DNA of 64,000 bases from Stappia indica (GTDB lineage: Bacteria > Pseudomonadota > Alphaproteobacteria > Rhizobiales > Stappiaceae). The notes beneath the pieces were generated by a model, which had not been told where the DNA came from, did not search any database, and saw only the letters and a list, made by a program, of their open reading frames with translations. The number at the start of each line of letters is the position of its first letter. The first letter of the stretch is position 1. The position numbers and the translations under genes are program-made. Shown here piece by piece: positions 45,291-55,493 of the stretch. The stretch is taken from positions 2,893,001-2,957,000 of the forward strand of contig NZ_CP046908.1 in the NCBI RefSeq assembly GCF_009789575.1, written 5' to 3'.

Positions 45291-45943
45291 CATGCCTCCA
45301 GGCAGCGCGCCGAGAAGTCCGCGAAGGCGCGGGCCCGGTGCGACAGGGCCTTGTCCGGCCGCGCCCAGCCATGCTTTTCGTCCGCCGACATCTCGCCGAA
45401 GGTGCGGCTCTCGCCGTCCGGCTGGAACATCGGGTCGTAGCCGAAGCCGCCGCTGCCGCGCGGCGGCCACACGGCGGTGCCCTCGACCTCGCCGCGGAAC
45501 AGGGCGATCTCGCCGTCCGGCCAGGCAAGGCACAGCACGGCGACGAAGGACGAGCGGCGGTCCGCCGGATCGGTCGCGCCGGCGGCATGCAGCTTTTCCT
45601 CGATGGTCCGCATGGCCATCGCGAAATCCTTCTCCGGTCCCGCCCAGCGGGCCGAATAGACCCCGGGATCGCCGTTCAGCGCGACGACGCAGAAGCCGCT
45701 GTCGTCGGCGAGCGCCGGCAGGCCGGAGGCCTCGGCGGCCGCGCGGGCCTTCAGCTCGGCATTGGCCTCGAAGGTGGTGCCGGTCTCTTCTGGCTCGGGC
45801 AGGCCGAGCGAGCCGGCCGAGACGACCTCGTAGCCGTAGGGCGCCATCAGGTCTTCGAACTCGCGCAGCTTGCCCGGATTGTGGCTCGCCAGCACGATGC
45901 GGCCGGGCTCGAGCCGGCGCATGGGGGAGGGGGTGTCGGTCAT
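45290..45943 (-). CDS. rdgB: RdgB/HAM1 non-canonical purine NTP pyrophosphatase
   Basis: Hydrolyses dITP, XTP and ITP to monophosphates, keeping them out of nucleic acid. 217 residues with the HAM1 blocks [39 protein letters not shown] with the catalytic acidic pair, GVYSARWAG, and [13 protein letters not shown]. The stop codon overlaps the hemW start. It follows rph by 7 bases, so rph-rdgB-hemW form one unit. Confidence 0.95.
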   Translation of the reverse strand: MTDTPSPMRRLEPGRIVLASHNPGKLREFEDLMAPYGYEVVSAGSLGLPEPEETGTTFEANAELKARAAAEASGLPALADDSGFCVVALNGDPGVYSARWAGPEKDFAMAMRTIEEKLHAAGATDPADRRSSFVAVLCLAWPDGEIALFRGEVEGTAVWPPRGSGGFGYDPMFQPDGESRTFGEMSADEKHGWARPDKALSHRARAFADFSARCLEA

Positions 45944-45950
45944 GCGAACC

Positions 45951-46664
45951 TCACGAGATCGCCATCTTCTGCAGGTCGACCAGCCGGCCGATGCCGGACT
46001 TGGCCAGCGCCAACAGCTGCGCGAACTGCTCCTCGGAGAAGGGCGCGCCCTCCGCCGTGCCCTGGATCTCGACGATGCCGCCGGAGCCGGTCATGACGAA
46101 ATTGGCGTCGGTGTCGGCGTCGGAGTCCTCGAGATAGTCGAGGTCGAGCACCGGCTGGCCGGCATGGATGCCGCAGGAAATCGCGGCGATATGGTCCTTG
46201 AGCACCTTGCCGCCGACCATGTCGCGGGCGCGCATCCACTCGATGCAGTCGTGCAGGGCGACCCAGGCGCCGGTGATCGCGGCGGTGCGGGTGCCGCCAT
46301 CGGCCTGGATGACGTCGCAGTCGACGGAGATCTGGCGCTCGCCGAGCAGCGGCAGGTCGACGATGGCGCGCAGCGACCGGCCGATCAGCCGCTGGATCTC
46401 CTGGGTGCGGCCGGACTGCTTGCCCGAGGACGCCTCGCGGCGCATGCGCTCGCCGGTGGCGCGCGGCAGCATGCCGTATTCGGCCGTCACCCAGCCGCGG
46501 CCCTGGCCGCGCAGCCAGGGCGGAATGCGCTCTTCCAGGCTCGCGGTGCACAGCACATGCGTGTCGCCGAACTTGACCAGGCACGACCCTTCCGCGTGCT
46601 TGGAAACGCTCCGTTCCAGCGTCACGGCGCGCAACTCGTCCGCTGCACGTTTGGATGGCCGCAT
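45951..46664 (-). CDS. rph: Ribonuclease PH
   Basis: Phosphate-dependent 3' exonuclease that trims tRNA precursors. 237 residues with MRPSKR at the N-terminus, [21 protein letters not shown]-type fold start, [30 protein letters not shown] and [25 protein letters not shown] 46664. First gene of the rph-rdgB-hemW unit and divergent from hrcA, a pairing common in alphaproteobacteria. Confidence 0.96.
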   Translation of the reverse strand: MRPSKRAADELRAVTLERSVSKHAEGSCLVKFGDTHVLCTASLEERIPPWLRGQGRGWVTAEYGMLPRATGERMRREASSGKQSGRTQEIQRLIGRSLRAIVDLPLLGERQISVDCDVIQADGGTRTAAITGAWVALHDCIEWMRARDMVGGKVLKDHIAAISCGIHAGQPVLDLDYLEDSDADTDANFVMTGSGGIVEIQGTAEGAPFSEEQFAQLLALAKSGIGRLVDLQKMAIS

Positions 46665-46940
46665 GTCGATCCCCTTCAAGCCTGCCGCGCGGGGCGTCGA
46701 TGCCCCTTGCTCCTGTTTCGCGTCCCTCTTAATCCAATATGGGACCGGAATGAAATGCCTGTCTGCCGCTTGTCCCGTATGGGCGCCCCCGTGCGGGGCC
46801 TCGCCCTTGCGCCTTTGGCATGGGCAATCGCGTGCAGGGCGCACTATATTCGGGGATGCGCCGCACCGCCGGGCGGCAGGAACGACGGGCAGGGGACCTG
46901 AGGTGCCGAAGGTGGATTTGCAGAACCGGGGAGCAGGAAC

Positions 46941-48008
46941 GTGACGCTGGGTGTGCCGTCCGTGAGCCTTGGCGACCTCGACAAGCGGTCGCGGGAGATC
47001 TTCCGCGCCATCGTGGAATCTTATCTCGACACCGGCGAGCCGGTGGGGTCGCGCAACCTGTCGCGCCTGCCGGGCATCCAGCTGTCGCCGGCCTCGATCC
47101 GCAACGTCATGTCGGATCTGGAGCATGCCGGGCTGCTGTATTCGCCGCATACCTCGGCCGGGCGTATGCCGACGGAAGGGGGCCTGCGCTTCTTCGTCGA
47201 TGCGCTGCTGGAGGTGGGCGACCTGACGCGAGAGGAGCGCGACCAGATCGACATCCAGGTCAAGGCGGCGCGCAGCGAGCGCACCAGCGAGCAGCTCTTG
47301 ACCGAGGCCAGCCAGATGCTGTCCGGCCTGTCGCGCGGCGCCGGCGTCGTCTTCTCCCACAAGGCGGATGTGCGCCTGCGCCATGTCGAATTCGTCCGCA
47401 TCGAGCCGCTGAAGGCGCTCGTCGTGCTGGTCGGCGACGACGGTTCGGTGGAGAACCGCATCGTCGACCTGCCGCCGGGCCTGCCGCAGACCGCCCTGAT
47501 CGAGGCGTCGAACTATCTCACCAGCCTGATCCGCGGGCGGACGCTCGCCGAGGCGCGGCGCGAGCTGGAGATCCAGCGCGACCGCCACCAGAAGGAGCTG
47601 GACGAGCTGACCGCCAAGCTGGTGGAAGCCGGCATCGCCACCCGCTCCGGCGTGGTCGATGCGGCCGGCTCGCTGATCGTGCGCGGCCGCTCCAACCTGT
47701 TGTCGCATCTGGAAGCCGAGCAGGACCTGGAGCGCATCCGCCTGCTGTTCGACGACCTGGAGAACAAGCGCGACCTGATCCAGCTCTTGACCGCCGCCGA
47801 GGGCGGCGAGGGGGTGCGCATCTTCATCGGCTCGGAGAACAAGCTGTTCTCGCTCTCCGGCTCCTCCATCGTCGTCTCGCCCTTCCGCGACCAGGACGAC
47901 CGGATCATCGGCGTGCTCGGCGTGATCGGCCCGACGAGGCTGAACTATGCCCGCGTCATCCCGATGGTCGACTATACCGCCCGGCTGGTCGGCCGCCTGC
48001 TGCGCTGA
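46941..48008 (+). CDS. hrcA: Heat-inducible transcription repressor HrcA
   Basis: Represses groESL/dnaK-type genes by binding the CIRCE element. 355 residues: N-terminal winged helix ([43 protein letters not shown]), the signature [20 protein letters not shown], and the C-terminal block [36 protein letters not shown] in parts. GTG 46941 has GGGGAG eight bases upstream. A TATATT at 46845-46850 is a possible -10 element. grpE, the usual downstream neighbour, is replaced by a MoeB-like gene. No CIRCE copy is visible upstream. Confidence 0.95.
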   Translation: MTLGVPSVSLGDLDKRSREIFRAIVESYLDTGEPVGSRNLSRLPGIQLSPASIRNVMSDLEHAGLLYSPHTSAGRMPTEGGLRFFVDALLEVGDLTREERDQIDIQVKAARSERTSEQLLTEASQMLSGLSRGAGVVFSHKADVRLRHVEFVRIEPLKALVVLVGDDGSVENRIVDLPPGLPQTALIEASNYLTSLIRGRTLAEARRELEIQRDRHQKELDELTAKLVEAGIATRSGVVDAAGSLIVRGRSNLLSHLEAEQDLERIRLLFDDLENKRDLIQLLTAAEGGEGVRIFIGSENKLFSLSGSSIVVSPFRDQDDRIIGVLGVIGPTRLNYARVIPMVDYTARLVGRLLR

Positions 48009-48041
48009 CCGCCTGCCTCCCTTGATGCCCCGGATCCCCTG

Positions 48042-48848
48042 ATGACCCCGCTTTCGCCCGCAGAACTCGAACGCTATGCCCGCCACATCGTGCTGCAGGA
48101 TGTCGGCGGCCCCGGCCAGCAGAAGCTGAAGGCCGCACGGGTGCTGGTGATCGGCGCCGGCGGGCTCGGCGCGCCGGTGCTGCAATATCTGGCGGCGGCC
48201 GGCGTCGGCACGCTGGGCGTCGTCGACGACGACACCGTGTCGCTGTCCAACCTGCAGCGCCAGGTGATCCACGACACCGACCATCTCGGCGAGCCGAAGG
48301 TGGCGAGCGCGGCCGAGGCGATCGCCCGGCTGAACCCGCATGTGAAGGTCGAGCCGCATGTGGCGCGGCTTGGCGCGATGAACGCGCTGGCGCTGATTTC
48401 GCGCTACGACCTCGTCGTCGACGGGTCCGACAATTTCGCCACCCGCTATCTCGTCTCCGACGCCTGCTTCTTCGCCGGCAAGCCGCTGGTCACCGGCGCC
48501 GTCGGCCGGCTCGACGGCTCGCTGACGCTGCTGAAGCCGTATGAGGCGGGCGAGGACGGCACGCCGAACCCGACCTATCGCTGTCTCTTCCCCGAGCGCC
48601 CGGCCGACGGCTTGCTGCCGACCTGCGCCGAGGCCGGCGTGCTCGGCGCGCTGACCGGCATCGTCGGCACGATGCAGGCGATGGAGGCGATCAAGGAGAT
48701 CGTCGGCTTCGGCGAGGGCCTGCTCGGCCGGCTGCTGCTGGTCGACACCCGCTCCATGCGCTTCGAGACGATCCGCTATCGCTGGAACGCCAAGAACCCG
48801 CTGAACGGCACCGTCCGCAAGCGCTTCGACGAGTTGGCCGGCGCGTGA
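48042..48848 (+). CDS. moeB: HesA/MoeB/ThiF family E1-like adenylyltransferase
   Basis: Activates the C-terminus of a sulfur-carrier protein (MoaD or ThiS type) with ATP. 268 residues: nucleotide fold [33 protein letters not shown] with the catalytic Asp/Arg set, [16 protein letters not shown], and [11 protein letters not shown]...[12 protein letters not shown]. The four zinc cysteines of E. coli MoeB are not preserved: the first CxxC reads TxxC and the C-terminal CxxC is missing, the tail being [13 protein letters not shown]. It could be MoeB or a related ThiF/HesA protein. Its TGA overlaps the start of the next gene. Confidence 0.8.
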   Translation: MTPLSPAELERYARHIVLQDVGGPGQQKLKAARVLVIGAGGLGAPVLQYLAAAGVGTLGVVDDDTVSLSNLQRQVIHDTDHLGEPKVASAAEAIARLNPHVKVEPHVARLGAMNALALISRYDLVVDGSDNFATRYLVSDACFFAGKPLVTGAVGRLDGSLTLLKPYEAGEDGTPNPTYRCLFPERPADGLLPTCAEAGVLGALTGIVGTMQAMEAIKEIVGFGEGLLGRLLLVDTRSMRFETIRYRWNAKNPLNGTVRKRFDELAGA

Positions 48849-49606
48849 ACGGCTTCTTCCGCCTGCGCCGGCAACAACCGGTCCTGCCCGAGGAGATCAC
48901 GCTGGAGATCGACGGGCGGGAGCAGCGCATCGTGCTGCGCGGCAACCCGCAGGCGCGACGCTACATCCTGCGGGTGCCGCCGGACGGCGGCGCGCCGGTG
49001 CTGACCGTGCCGAAAGGCGGAACCCTGGCCACCGCGCGCGACTTCGCGCAGCGCCAGCGCGGCTGGCTGGCCGGGCGGCTGGGCGAGCGGCCCGAGGCGG
49101 TGCCTTTCGCGCAAGGCGGCGTGATCCCGCTGCGCGGGGCGGCGCACCGGATCGTTGCAGCGGGGGGCTTGCGCGGACTGGTGCGCGCCGAGCCGGCGCC
49201 GGAGCCGGAAGACGATGAGGTTGGCCGCCTCTTGGTGCCGGGCGCTGCCGAACACATCGCCCGCAAGCTCACCGATTGGCTGAAGCGCGAGGCGCGGCGG
49301 GACCTGGAGCGCGCGGTCGCGCACCACGCGGCAGCGCTCGGCCGCACGCCTTCGGCGCTCACCCTGCGCGATACCCGCAGCCGCTGGGGTTCCTGCACGT
49401 CGGACGGACGGCTGTCCTTCTCCTGGCGGCTTGTGCTTGCGCCGCCGTCGATCCTCGATTACGTCGCTGCCCATGAGGTCGCCCATCTCGCCGAGATGAA
49501 CCACGGTCCGCGCTTCTGGGCCCATTGCCGCCGCCTTGCCCCGCATACGGAGGAGGCGCGCGACTGGCTGAAGCGCGAGGGCGGCCGCCTGCATCTCTAC
49601 GGCTGA
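48845..49606 (+). CDS. YgjP-like (DUF45) zinc metallopeptidase
   Basis: 253 residues, M48-related metal-dependent hydrolase family. The zinc site is [19 protein letters not shown] (HExxH plus the downstream His), preceded by the family block [22 protein letters not shown]. The N-terminal part ends with [12 protein letters not shown]. No signal peptide. The GTG start at 48845 overlaps the moeB stop codon (GTGA), so the two are translationally coupled. The physiological substrate is unknown. Confidence 0.87.
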   Translation: MNGFFRLRRQQPVLPEEITLEIDGREQRIVLRGNPQARRYILRVPPDGGAPVLTVPKGGTLATARDFAQRQRGWLAGRLGERPEAVPFAQGGVIPLRGAAHRIVAAGGLRGLVRAEPAPEPEDDEVGRLLVPGAAEHIARKLTDWLKREARRDLERAVAHHAAALGRTPSALTLRDTRSRWGSCTSDGRLSFSWRLVLAPPSILDYVAAHEVAHLAEMNHGPRFWAHCRRLAPHTEEARDWLKREGGRLHLYG

Positions 49607-49694
49607 CCCGGCAGACCTGCCCCGCCAGCCGCCCTCTCCCCACCGGCGCCCGCCCGAACTCGCGGCCGCGCGCCGCCGCCAGAAGGCCGCTCGC

Positions 49695-50897
49695 ATGCTC
49701 AAGCCGGACACCCTCAAGCCGGACACCTGGGCGCTCACCATCCTGCTCGCCAGCCTGACGGCGCTCGGCCCGATCTCCACCGACATGTACCTGCCGGCGC
49801 TGCCCTCGATCCTGCGCGAGCTGGAGACCAGCCACGCGTCGGTGCAGCTGACCCTGTCGGTGTTCCTCGTCGGCTTTGCCGTCGGCCAGGTGTTCTACGG
49901 CCCGCTCGCCGACCGCATCGGCCGCAAGCCGGTGCTGATCGCCGGCCTTGCCATCTATGCGGTGGCGAGCCTTGCCTGCACGCTGGCGCCCACCGTCGAG
50001 GTGCTGATCGTGGCGCGCTTCTGCCAGGCCTTCGGCGCCGCCGGGCCGGTGGTGCTGGCGCGTGCGGTGGTGCGCGATCTCTACGAGGGCCCGCGCGCAG
50101 GCCAGGAGCTCGCCCGCATGGGCTCGATCATGGGCCTTGCCCCGGCGATCGCGCCGTTCTTCGGCGGGCTGATCGCGGCGGCCGGCGGCTGGCGCTTCGT
50201 CTTCCTGGTCTCGGTCGCCTTTGCCGCCGCGGTGATCGTCGGCGTCTGGCGCGGGCTGCCCGAGACGATCCGGGCGCGCGAGACGGCGCCGTTCTCGGTC
50301 CGGGCGATCCTGTCGGGCTTCGGCGGCCTGCTGCGCCACCGCGCCTATGCCGCCTATCTGGCGGTGGTGACGCTGACCTATTGCGGCCTCTTCGCCTTCA
50401 TCTCCGGCTCGTCCTTCGTGCTGCAGGATATCTTCGGGCTCAGCCCTTCGCTCTATGGCATCGCCTTCGGGCTCTGCGCCGGCGCCTATGTGGTGGGAAC
50501 GCTGATCGGCCAGCGGCTGGCGCCGAAAAAGGGCGCGGAGGTGACGATCCTCACCGGCTGCGCGGCGCTGGCGCTGGGCGGGACGGTGATGATCGTCGCG
50601 GTCCTCGCCGCGCCTTCGGCGCTCTCCGTCATCGCGCCGATGATGCTCTACATGGTGGGGGTGGGCCTTGCCCTGCCGCAGGCGCAGGCCGCGGCGCTGA
50701 TGCCCTTCCCCGACCGGGCCGGCAGCGCCTCCTCGCTGATGGGCATCTGCCAGATGAGCATTGCCGCGGCGGTCGGCATCGGCGTCGGCGCCACCCATGG
50801 CGGCACCGCCCTGCCGCTGGCGCTGATCATCGCCGCCAACGGCTTCGGCGCGGTGCTGGCGCTGCTGGTCAGCCGCCGCGCCCGCATGGCAGGGTGA
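49695..50897 (+). CDS. Bcr/CflA family multidrug efflux MFS transporter
   Basis: 400 residues, 12 membrane segments. The Bcr/CflA signatures are STDMYLPALPSI in helix 1, GQVFYGPLADRIGRKPVLIAGL in loop 2-3, and RFCQAFGAAGPVVLARAVVRDLY in helix 4-5. Proton-driven export of drugs such as bicyclomycin or chloramphenicol is typical; the actual substrate is unknown. ATG 49695 has AAGG seven bases upstream. Convergent with the PBP1A gene. Confidence 0.9.
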   Translation: MLKPDTLKPDTWALTILLASLTALGPISTDMYLPALPSILRELETSHASVQLTLSVFLVGFAVGQVFYGPLADRIGRKPVLIAGLAIYAVASLACTLAPTVEVLIVARFCQAFGAAGPVVLARAVVRDLYEGPRAGQELARMGSIMGLAPAIAPFFGGLIAAAGGWRFVFLVSVAFAAAVIVGVWRGLPETIRARETAPFSVRAILSGFGGLLRHRAYAAYLAVVTLTYCGLFAFISGSSFVLQDIFGLSPSLYGIAFGLCAGAYVVGTLIGQRLAPKKGAEVTILTGCAALALGGTVMIVAVLAAPSALSVIAPMMLYMVGVGLALPQAQAAALMPFPDRAGSASSLMGICQMSIAAAVGIGVGATHGGTALPLALIIAANGFGAVLALLVSRRARMAG

Positions 50898-50931
50898 GGG
50901 GCCGGCTGAGCGGCGTCTCTCAGCCCCCCGA

Positions 50932-53244
50932 TCAGCCCCCGAAGATCCGGTTGAGCAGGTCGAGCGGGCCGCCCCCGCCGCCACCCGAATCGCGCATCGG
51001 CGGCAGCCGGCGGGACGGATCGCCCTCGGCGGGAATGTCGCGCATCGGCATGTCGAGCGGCGCTGCGGCAGGTTCTGCGACCTGCACCGGCCGGTCGGAC
51101 ACGCCCGGAAGGCTGGCGACCGGCAGGCCCTGGTGCCCCGCCTGCATCACGTCCTTCCAGACCTTGGCCGGCAGCGAGCCGCCGGTGGCGCGCTTGGTCG
51201 GCGAATTGTCGTCGTTGCCGAGCCAGACGGCGGTGGTCAGCGAGCCGGTATAGCCGATGAACCAGCCGTCGCGGAAATCCTGGCTGGTGCCGGTCTTGCC
51301 GCCGGCCGGGCGGCCCGGCAGATTGGCGATCTTGCCGGTGCCGGTGGTCAGCGTCTGCGCCATCATCATGTTCATGTCGGCCAGCGTCGCATGGTCGATG
51401 ACCCGCCCCGCGCCGTCGCCGGTGCGCGCATAGAGCACCTTGCCCTCGAGCGTGCGGATCTGGCGGATGACATGCGGCACCACCGCATAGCCGCCATTGG
51501 AAAACGGCGTGTAGCCGGCGGCGATCTCCAGCGGCGTCACCTCCGAGGTGCCGAGCGAGATCGACAGGTTCGAGGCGAGCGGCGAGGTGATGCCGAGCTT
51601 GCGGGCGGTGCGGATGATGGCGCGCGGGCCGACTTCTTCCGCCAGCCGCGCGGCCACGGTGTTGAGCGACAGCGACAGCGCCTCGGTCAGGGTCACCGGG
51701 CCGCGATAGGTCTTGGTGTAGTTCTTCGGCGCCCACTTGCCGATCTTGACCGGCTCGTCGACCCGCACGGTTGCGGGCGTCAGCCCGCGCTCCAGCGCGG
51801 CGAGATAGACGAAGGGCTTGAAGGCGGAACCGGGCTGGCGCCGGGCATTGACCGCCCGGTTGAACTGGCTCTGCGCATAGTCACGGCCGCCGACCAGCGC
51901 CTTGACCGCGCCCGATCCGTCCAGCGTGACGATGGCGCCCTGGCCGACGCCGAGCTTGGCGCCCTCCTCCGACAGGGCGCGGCGCAGGGAATCCTCGGCG
52001 ATGATCTGCAGGCCGAGATCGATCGTCGTGTCGACGACGATGTCGTCCTCGATGGCGCCGACATAGCCCGGCAGCAGCTCCATCACCCAGTCGGCGACGT
52101 AGTTCTCGCTGGCCGAGGTGTGGTGGGTGACGACGCGCAGCGGCGCGGCGATGGCGTCGCGCGCCTCCGTGTCGGTGAGATAGCCCTCCTCGGCCATGGC
52201 CGCGAGCACGGTGGTGGCGCGTTCCTGGGCAAGGTCCGGGTTGCGGGTCGGGGCATAGCGCGAGGGCGCCTTGAGCAGGCCGGCCAGCGTTGCCGCCTCC
52301 GACACGCTGATCAAGCGCGCCGACTTGCCGAAATAGCGCCGGGCGGCCGCATCGACGCCATAGGCGCCGGCGCCGAAATAGACCCGGTTGAGATACATCT
52401 CCAGGATCTCGTCCTTGGAGTAGTTGGTCTCCAGCCACAGCGCCAGCACCGCTTCCTGCACCTTGCGTCGCAGGGTGCGGTCCGGCTCCAGGAACAGGTT
52501 CTTGGCCAGCTGCTGGGTCAGCGTCGAGCCGCCCTGCACCAGCCGGCCGGAGGTAATGTTGGTCAGCACCGCACGGCCGAGGCCCAGTGGATCGAGGCCG
52601 AAATGCGAGTAGAAGCGCCGGTCCTCGATGGCGATCACCGCCTGCGGCAGATAGGGCGGCAATTGTTCGAGCCGCACCGCCTCGCCGCCGGTGTCGCCGC
52701 GATTCGCCATCAAGGTGCCGTCGGCGGCGACGATGCGCACATTGGGCGGGCGCTGCGGCACCTTCCATTCGGAGGTCGGCGGCAGGTAGGCGGCGTAATA
52801 GATGAGGACACCGACGCCGGCGATGCCGCCCCAGATGCACAGGACGAAGCCCCAGTAGAGGCCCCGCTTCAGCAGGCGCGAGATCCCGCCGCGCTGGCGC
52901 TTGGCACGGGACTTGCCGCGCCCGCCCTTGCGGCCGCCGCCCTTGCCCCCGCTCCCGTTACCGCCGCCGCCCGAGAGCCGGCCGCCGGACACCCCGCCGA
53001 GACCCGAACCGCTGCCAGACGCATTACCCGAACCGTTGCCGGCGCTCTCCAGCGAGGCGGCCTTGCGGGGCGCGCGCTTGCGGGCCGGAGCGGAGGAGGA
53101 GGGGGACGAGGAGGAGGGCGCATGTCCGCCGGCCGCCGGCCGGTCGGCGCCGGTCAGCCGCATGTCGAGCGTTGCGCCGCTGCGCTCCATCTTCGGCTTG
53201 ACGCGGGCGGGGCGCCGGCTTCCGGGTGTCGATCCGCGAGCCAT
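50932..53244 (-). CDS. Class A penicillin-binding protein 1A
   Basis: Bifunctional peptidoglycan glycosyltransferase and transpeptidase. 770 residues from ATG 53244 (TTG 53265 would add seven). Residues 1-~125 are a cytoplasmic Ser/Gly/Arg/Lys-rich tail with long glycine runs; a membrane anchor lies at about 127-148 (LYWGFVLCIWGGIAGVGVLIYY). The GT51 domain has EDRRFYSHFGLDPLGLGRA and QGGSTLTQQLAKNLFLEP; the transpeptidase has the SxxK serine in PGSAFKPFVYLAALE, SLN in LSLSLNTVAARLAEE, and GGKTGTSQDFRDGWFIGYT. The C-terminus is Pro/Gly-rich. Confidence 0.93.
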   Translation of the reverse strand: MARGSTPGSRRPARVKPKMERSGATLDMRLTGADRPAAGGHAPSSSSPSSSAPARKRAPRKAASLESAGNGSGNASGSGSGLGGVSGGRLSGGGGNGSGGKGGGRKGGRGKSRAKRQRGGISRLLKRGLYWGFVLCIWGGIAGVGVLIYYAAYLPPTSEWKVPQRPPNVRIVAADGTLMANRGDTGGEAVRLEQLPPYLPQAVIAIEDRRFYSHFGLDPLGLGRAVLTNITSGRLVQGGSTLTQQLAKNLFLEPDRTLRRKVQEAVLALWLETNYSKDEILEMYLNRVYFGAGAYGVDAAARRYFGKSARLISVSEAATLAGLLKAPSRYAPTRNPDLAQERATTVLAAMAEEGYLTDTEARDAIAAPLRVVTHHTSASENYVADWVMELLPGYVGAIEDDIVVDTTIDLGLQIIAEDSLRRALSEEGAKLGVGQGAIVTLDGSGAVKALVGGRDYAQSQFNRAVNARRQPGSAFKPFVYLAALERGLTPATVRVDEPVKIGKWAPKNYTKTYRGPVTLTEALSLSLNTVAARLAEEVGPRAIIRTARKLGITSPLASNLSISLGTSEVTPLEIAAGYTPFSNGGYAVVPHVIRQIRTLEGKVLYARTGDGAGRVIDHATLADMNMMMAQTLTTGTGKIANLPGRPAGGKTGTSQDFRDGWFIGYTGSLTTAVWLGNDDNSPTKRATGGSLPAKVWKDVMQAGHQGLPVASLPGVSDRPVQVAEPAAAPLDMPMRDIPAEGDPSRRLPPMRDSGGGGGGPLDLLNRIFGG

Positions 53245-53512
53245 CGATTCGGTCTGTCCCTCCAAGGTGTACCAGGGGCGTCGGCTGCTGGTCGATCCGG
53301 TGCGGATCCTCCGGCACAGCGCGCCTGACCGAGCTTCGCCTTGGAGCCTAAATGCGGCGATTTAAGGGGGTGTTAAGTACGGCAGGACGGCAGCGGCTCG
53401 CACCCCGGCACGGCTTTACAGCCCTACCGGCCGCGCGCTACGCCTTGGTCCCACACGCGGGGGGCGACACGCGGCAGCACAGGGCGGCCGCAGCTCCATG
53501 AAAGGTGCAGGC

Positions 53513-53815
53513 ATGGCGAAGGCATATTGGGTGGCACGGGTCGATGTGAGCGATCCGGACGCCTACAAGAAGTATATCGAGGCGAATGCCGAGGCGTTTC
53601 GCGCCTATGGCGCCCGCTTCATCGTCCGCGGCGGCCGCTTCGAGTGCAAGGAAGGCGCCGCGCGCCAGCGCAACGTGGTGATCGAGTTCGACAGCTACGA
53701 GAAGGCTGTCGCCTGCTACGAGAGCGACGCCTATGCCTATGCCAAGTCGCTGCGCGCCTCGCACGCGGTGTCGGATCTGGTGATCGTCGAGGGCTACGAC
53801 GGCCCGCAGCCGTGA
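53513..53815 (+). CDS. DUF1330 family protein
   Basis: 100-residue protein of the DUF1330 family, a small ferredoxin-like (dimeric alpha-beta barrel) fold of unknown function. The family pattern is seen as MAKAYWVARVDVSDPDAYKKY, then GGRFECKEGAARQRNVVIEFDSYEKAVACYES. ATG 53513 has AAAGGTG seven bases upstream, better than ATG 53498. Its TGA overlaps the GTG of the following acetyltransferase. Confidence 0.88.
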   Translation: MAKAYWVARVDVSDPDAYKKYIEANAEAFRAYGARFIVRGGRFECKEGAARQRNVVIEFDSYEKAVACYESDAYAYAKSLRASHAVSDLVIVEGYDGPQP

Positions 53816-54291
53816 GCGCCTCCGCCGGCGCCTTCGTGGTCCGGGTTGCAGGACCCGAGGATGTCCCGGCCCTGCACGAGCTGTGGATGGCGCAGGCGGA
53901 CCGGCGCGACTGGTCTCCGGCCGCCTCTCCGGGCGGGCTGCTACCCGAGCTCGACGTGCTGGCGGCGGAGAATCGCGTCTGGGGCGCCTTCCGGGGCGGC
54001 CGGCCCGTCGCCATGGCGGCGGCGGGCGAACTGGACGGGGCGATGTGGCTGTCGGTGCTGGGAGTGGCCCGCGACTGCCGCGGCCGCGGCCTGTCGCGCT
54101 CGCTGCTGGCCTCGGTGCTCGGCCATGGCGCCTTCGCCTGCTATCCCGCGCTCATCGCCTTCGCGCGGCCCGAGCGCGGCGGTTTTCTCGACCATGTCGG
54201 CTTCGTGCGGCTCGACGCGGGCCAGATCGATCCCGGCGCGCGGAACATCGCCGCCCGCTACCGGCTGGAGCCGTGGGCGCGGCGGCTTTGA
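53812..54291 (+). CDS. GNAT family N-acetyltransferase
   Basis: 159-residue acetyl-CoA-dependent acyltransferase. The acetyl-CoA binding segment is LSVLGVARDCRGRGLSRSLLASVL (motif A, R/Q-x-x-G-x-G/A), preceded by GGRPVAMAAAGELDG. The GTG at 53812 overlaps the DUF1330 stop codon, implying coupled translation. The acceptor is unknown. Convergent with the OlsB-like gene. Confidence 0.82.
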   Translation: MSASAGAFVVRVAGPEDVPALHELWMAQADRRDWSPAASPGGLLPELDVLAAENRVWGAFRGGRPVAMAAAGELDGAMWLSVLGVARDCRGRGLSRSLLASVLGHGAFACYPALIAFARPERGGFLDHVGFVRLDAGQIDPGARNIAARYRLEPWARRL

Positions 54292-54309
54292 GCCGCGCCG
54301 TCTCAGTGC

Positions 54310-55245
54310 CTACTGGCTGGCGTAGCGGCCGGCGTCGGCGCCGTAGTGATTGACGTAGCGGCTGTTCAGCGCTTCCACCGGCATGACGATCAGCACGTCG
54401 GTGGTGCCGAACTGGTGGTCGACGACCGCGCCGTCGCCGATATAGGCGCCGAGCCGCAGGTAGCCCTTGATCAGGGGCGGCAGCTCGCGCAGGGCCTGGC
54501 GCTCGTTGACCTCCGCCTTGGGCATGCGGTTCATCTCGACATAGCGTTCGCCGACCGCGCGCACCCGCCAGGCTTCCGGCGCCCGCGCATTGTGGTGCAG
54601 GAAGGCGAGCTGCGAGGCCATGCGGTCCGGATCGGTGCCCTCGATCGAGGCGCAGCCGACCATCACGTCGATCCGGTGCATCAGGACATAGGCCCAGATG
54701 CCGTGCCACAGCAGCTCCACCGTGCGCTTGGTGCGGTAGGGCTTGAGCACGCAGGAGCGGCCGAGTTCCAGGAACTGCAGCCGCGGATGGGTGTCGACCA
54801 GCGACTGGATGTCGAATTCGGCGGCGGTGTAGAAGCCGCCGTGACGCTCGGCGACGTCCTGGCGCAGCAGCCGGTAGGTGCCGACGATGCGCGGCTTGCG
54901 CCGGCCGAGCTTGTTGCGCTCGGTGAGCTCGTGATCGAGCACCAGGAGATGGTCGCAGATGTCGTCATAGGCATCGACGTCGCGCCTGGTCGACTGGGTC
55001 GCCGGGTCGGCGATGGCCGACATCTCCTCGTAGAAGACGTGGTAGCGCAACTCCTGGGCCTTGCGGATCTCCTTGGCGCTGCGGGCAAGGCGCACCTCCA
55101 GCGAGCCGATGCGGCCGAGGCTGGGGACGTTGCGGCCCGACGGGGCGGCCTTCATCCCGGCCAGCCAGCTTGTCGCCATCGCCGGAGCGAACTTGCGCAT
55201 CAGGCCGCGCGGCGACAGCGGCGACAGAACAGCGTTTCTAGACAT
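54310..55245 (-). CDS. olsB: GNAT-type N-acyltransferase, OlsB-like
   Basis: 311 residues of the hemolysin-type acyltransferase family (PF13444-like) that includes OlsB, which acylates ornithine from acyl-ACP in the first step of ornithine-lipid synthesis. Family blocks: EVRLARSAKEIRKAQELRYHVFYEEM, DAYDDICDHLLVLD, RIVGTYRLLRQDVAE, LELGRSCVLKPYRTKRTVELLW and MVGCASIEGTDPD. OlsA is not adjacent, so the acceptor is not certain. ATG 55245. A good sigma-70-type promoter lies about 200 bases upstream. Confidence 0.75.
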   Translation of the reverse strand: MSRNAVLSPLSPRGLMRKFAPAMATSWLAGMKAAPSGRNVPSLGRIGSLEVRLARSAKEIRKAQELRYHVFYEEMSAIADPATQSTRRDVDAYDDICDHLLVLDHELTERNKLGRRKPRIVGTYRLLRQDVAERHGGFYTAAEFDIQSLVDTHPRLQFLELGRSCVLKPYRTKRTVELLWHGIWAYVLMHRIDVMVGCASIEGTDPDRMASQLAFLHHNARAPEAWRVRAVGERYVEMNRMPKAEVNERQALRELPPLIKGYLRLGAYIGDGAVVDHQFGTTDVLIVMPVEALNSRYVNHYGADAGRYASQ

Positions 55246-55452
55246 GGCCCCGAGCCTTCCCTGCTTGCCTCCCGCGGACGCCGCCACGCAACGGGGCCGG
55301 TTTCGAGCACGCCCGGCCCGGCCATTCTCGTGTCATTCTTGCCGGCCGATCCGGGGCCTGCCGGCATCCTCAACCGGCAAAGAATCCCGGCGGAAGCAGG
55401 CAGGCGAATCGGCCGCGCTTGGCGGACGGCCACGATGCTGGCCGTGCCGTAG

Positions 55453-55481
55453 ACCATACTTTCCCAACACTTGCGTGACAA
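55453..55481 (-). promoter_or_regulatory. olsB: Candidate sigma-70 promoter of the OlsB-like gene
   Basis: On the minus strand TTGTCA (55481-55476), a 17-base spacer and TATGGT (55458-55453). It would give a 5' leader of about 200 bases, in which no other gene or obvious structure is seen. Confidence 0.55.
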
Positions 55482-55493
55482 TTGGCGAAGTTC

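Noticed and set aside
46665-46940. CIRCE operator upstream of hrcA
   Set aside because: No TTAGCACTC-N9-GAGTGCTAA or close variant is present in the 276-base rph/hrcA gap; only a TATATT -10-like element is seen.
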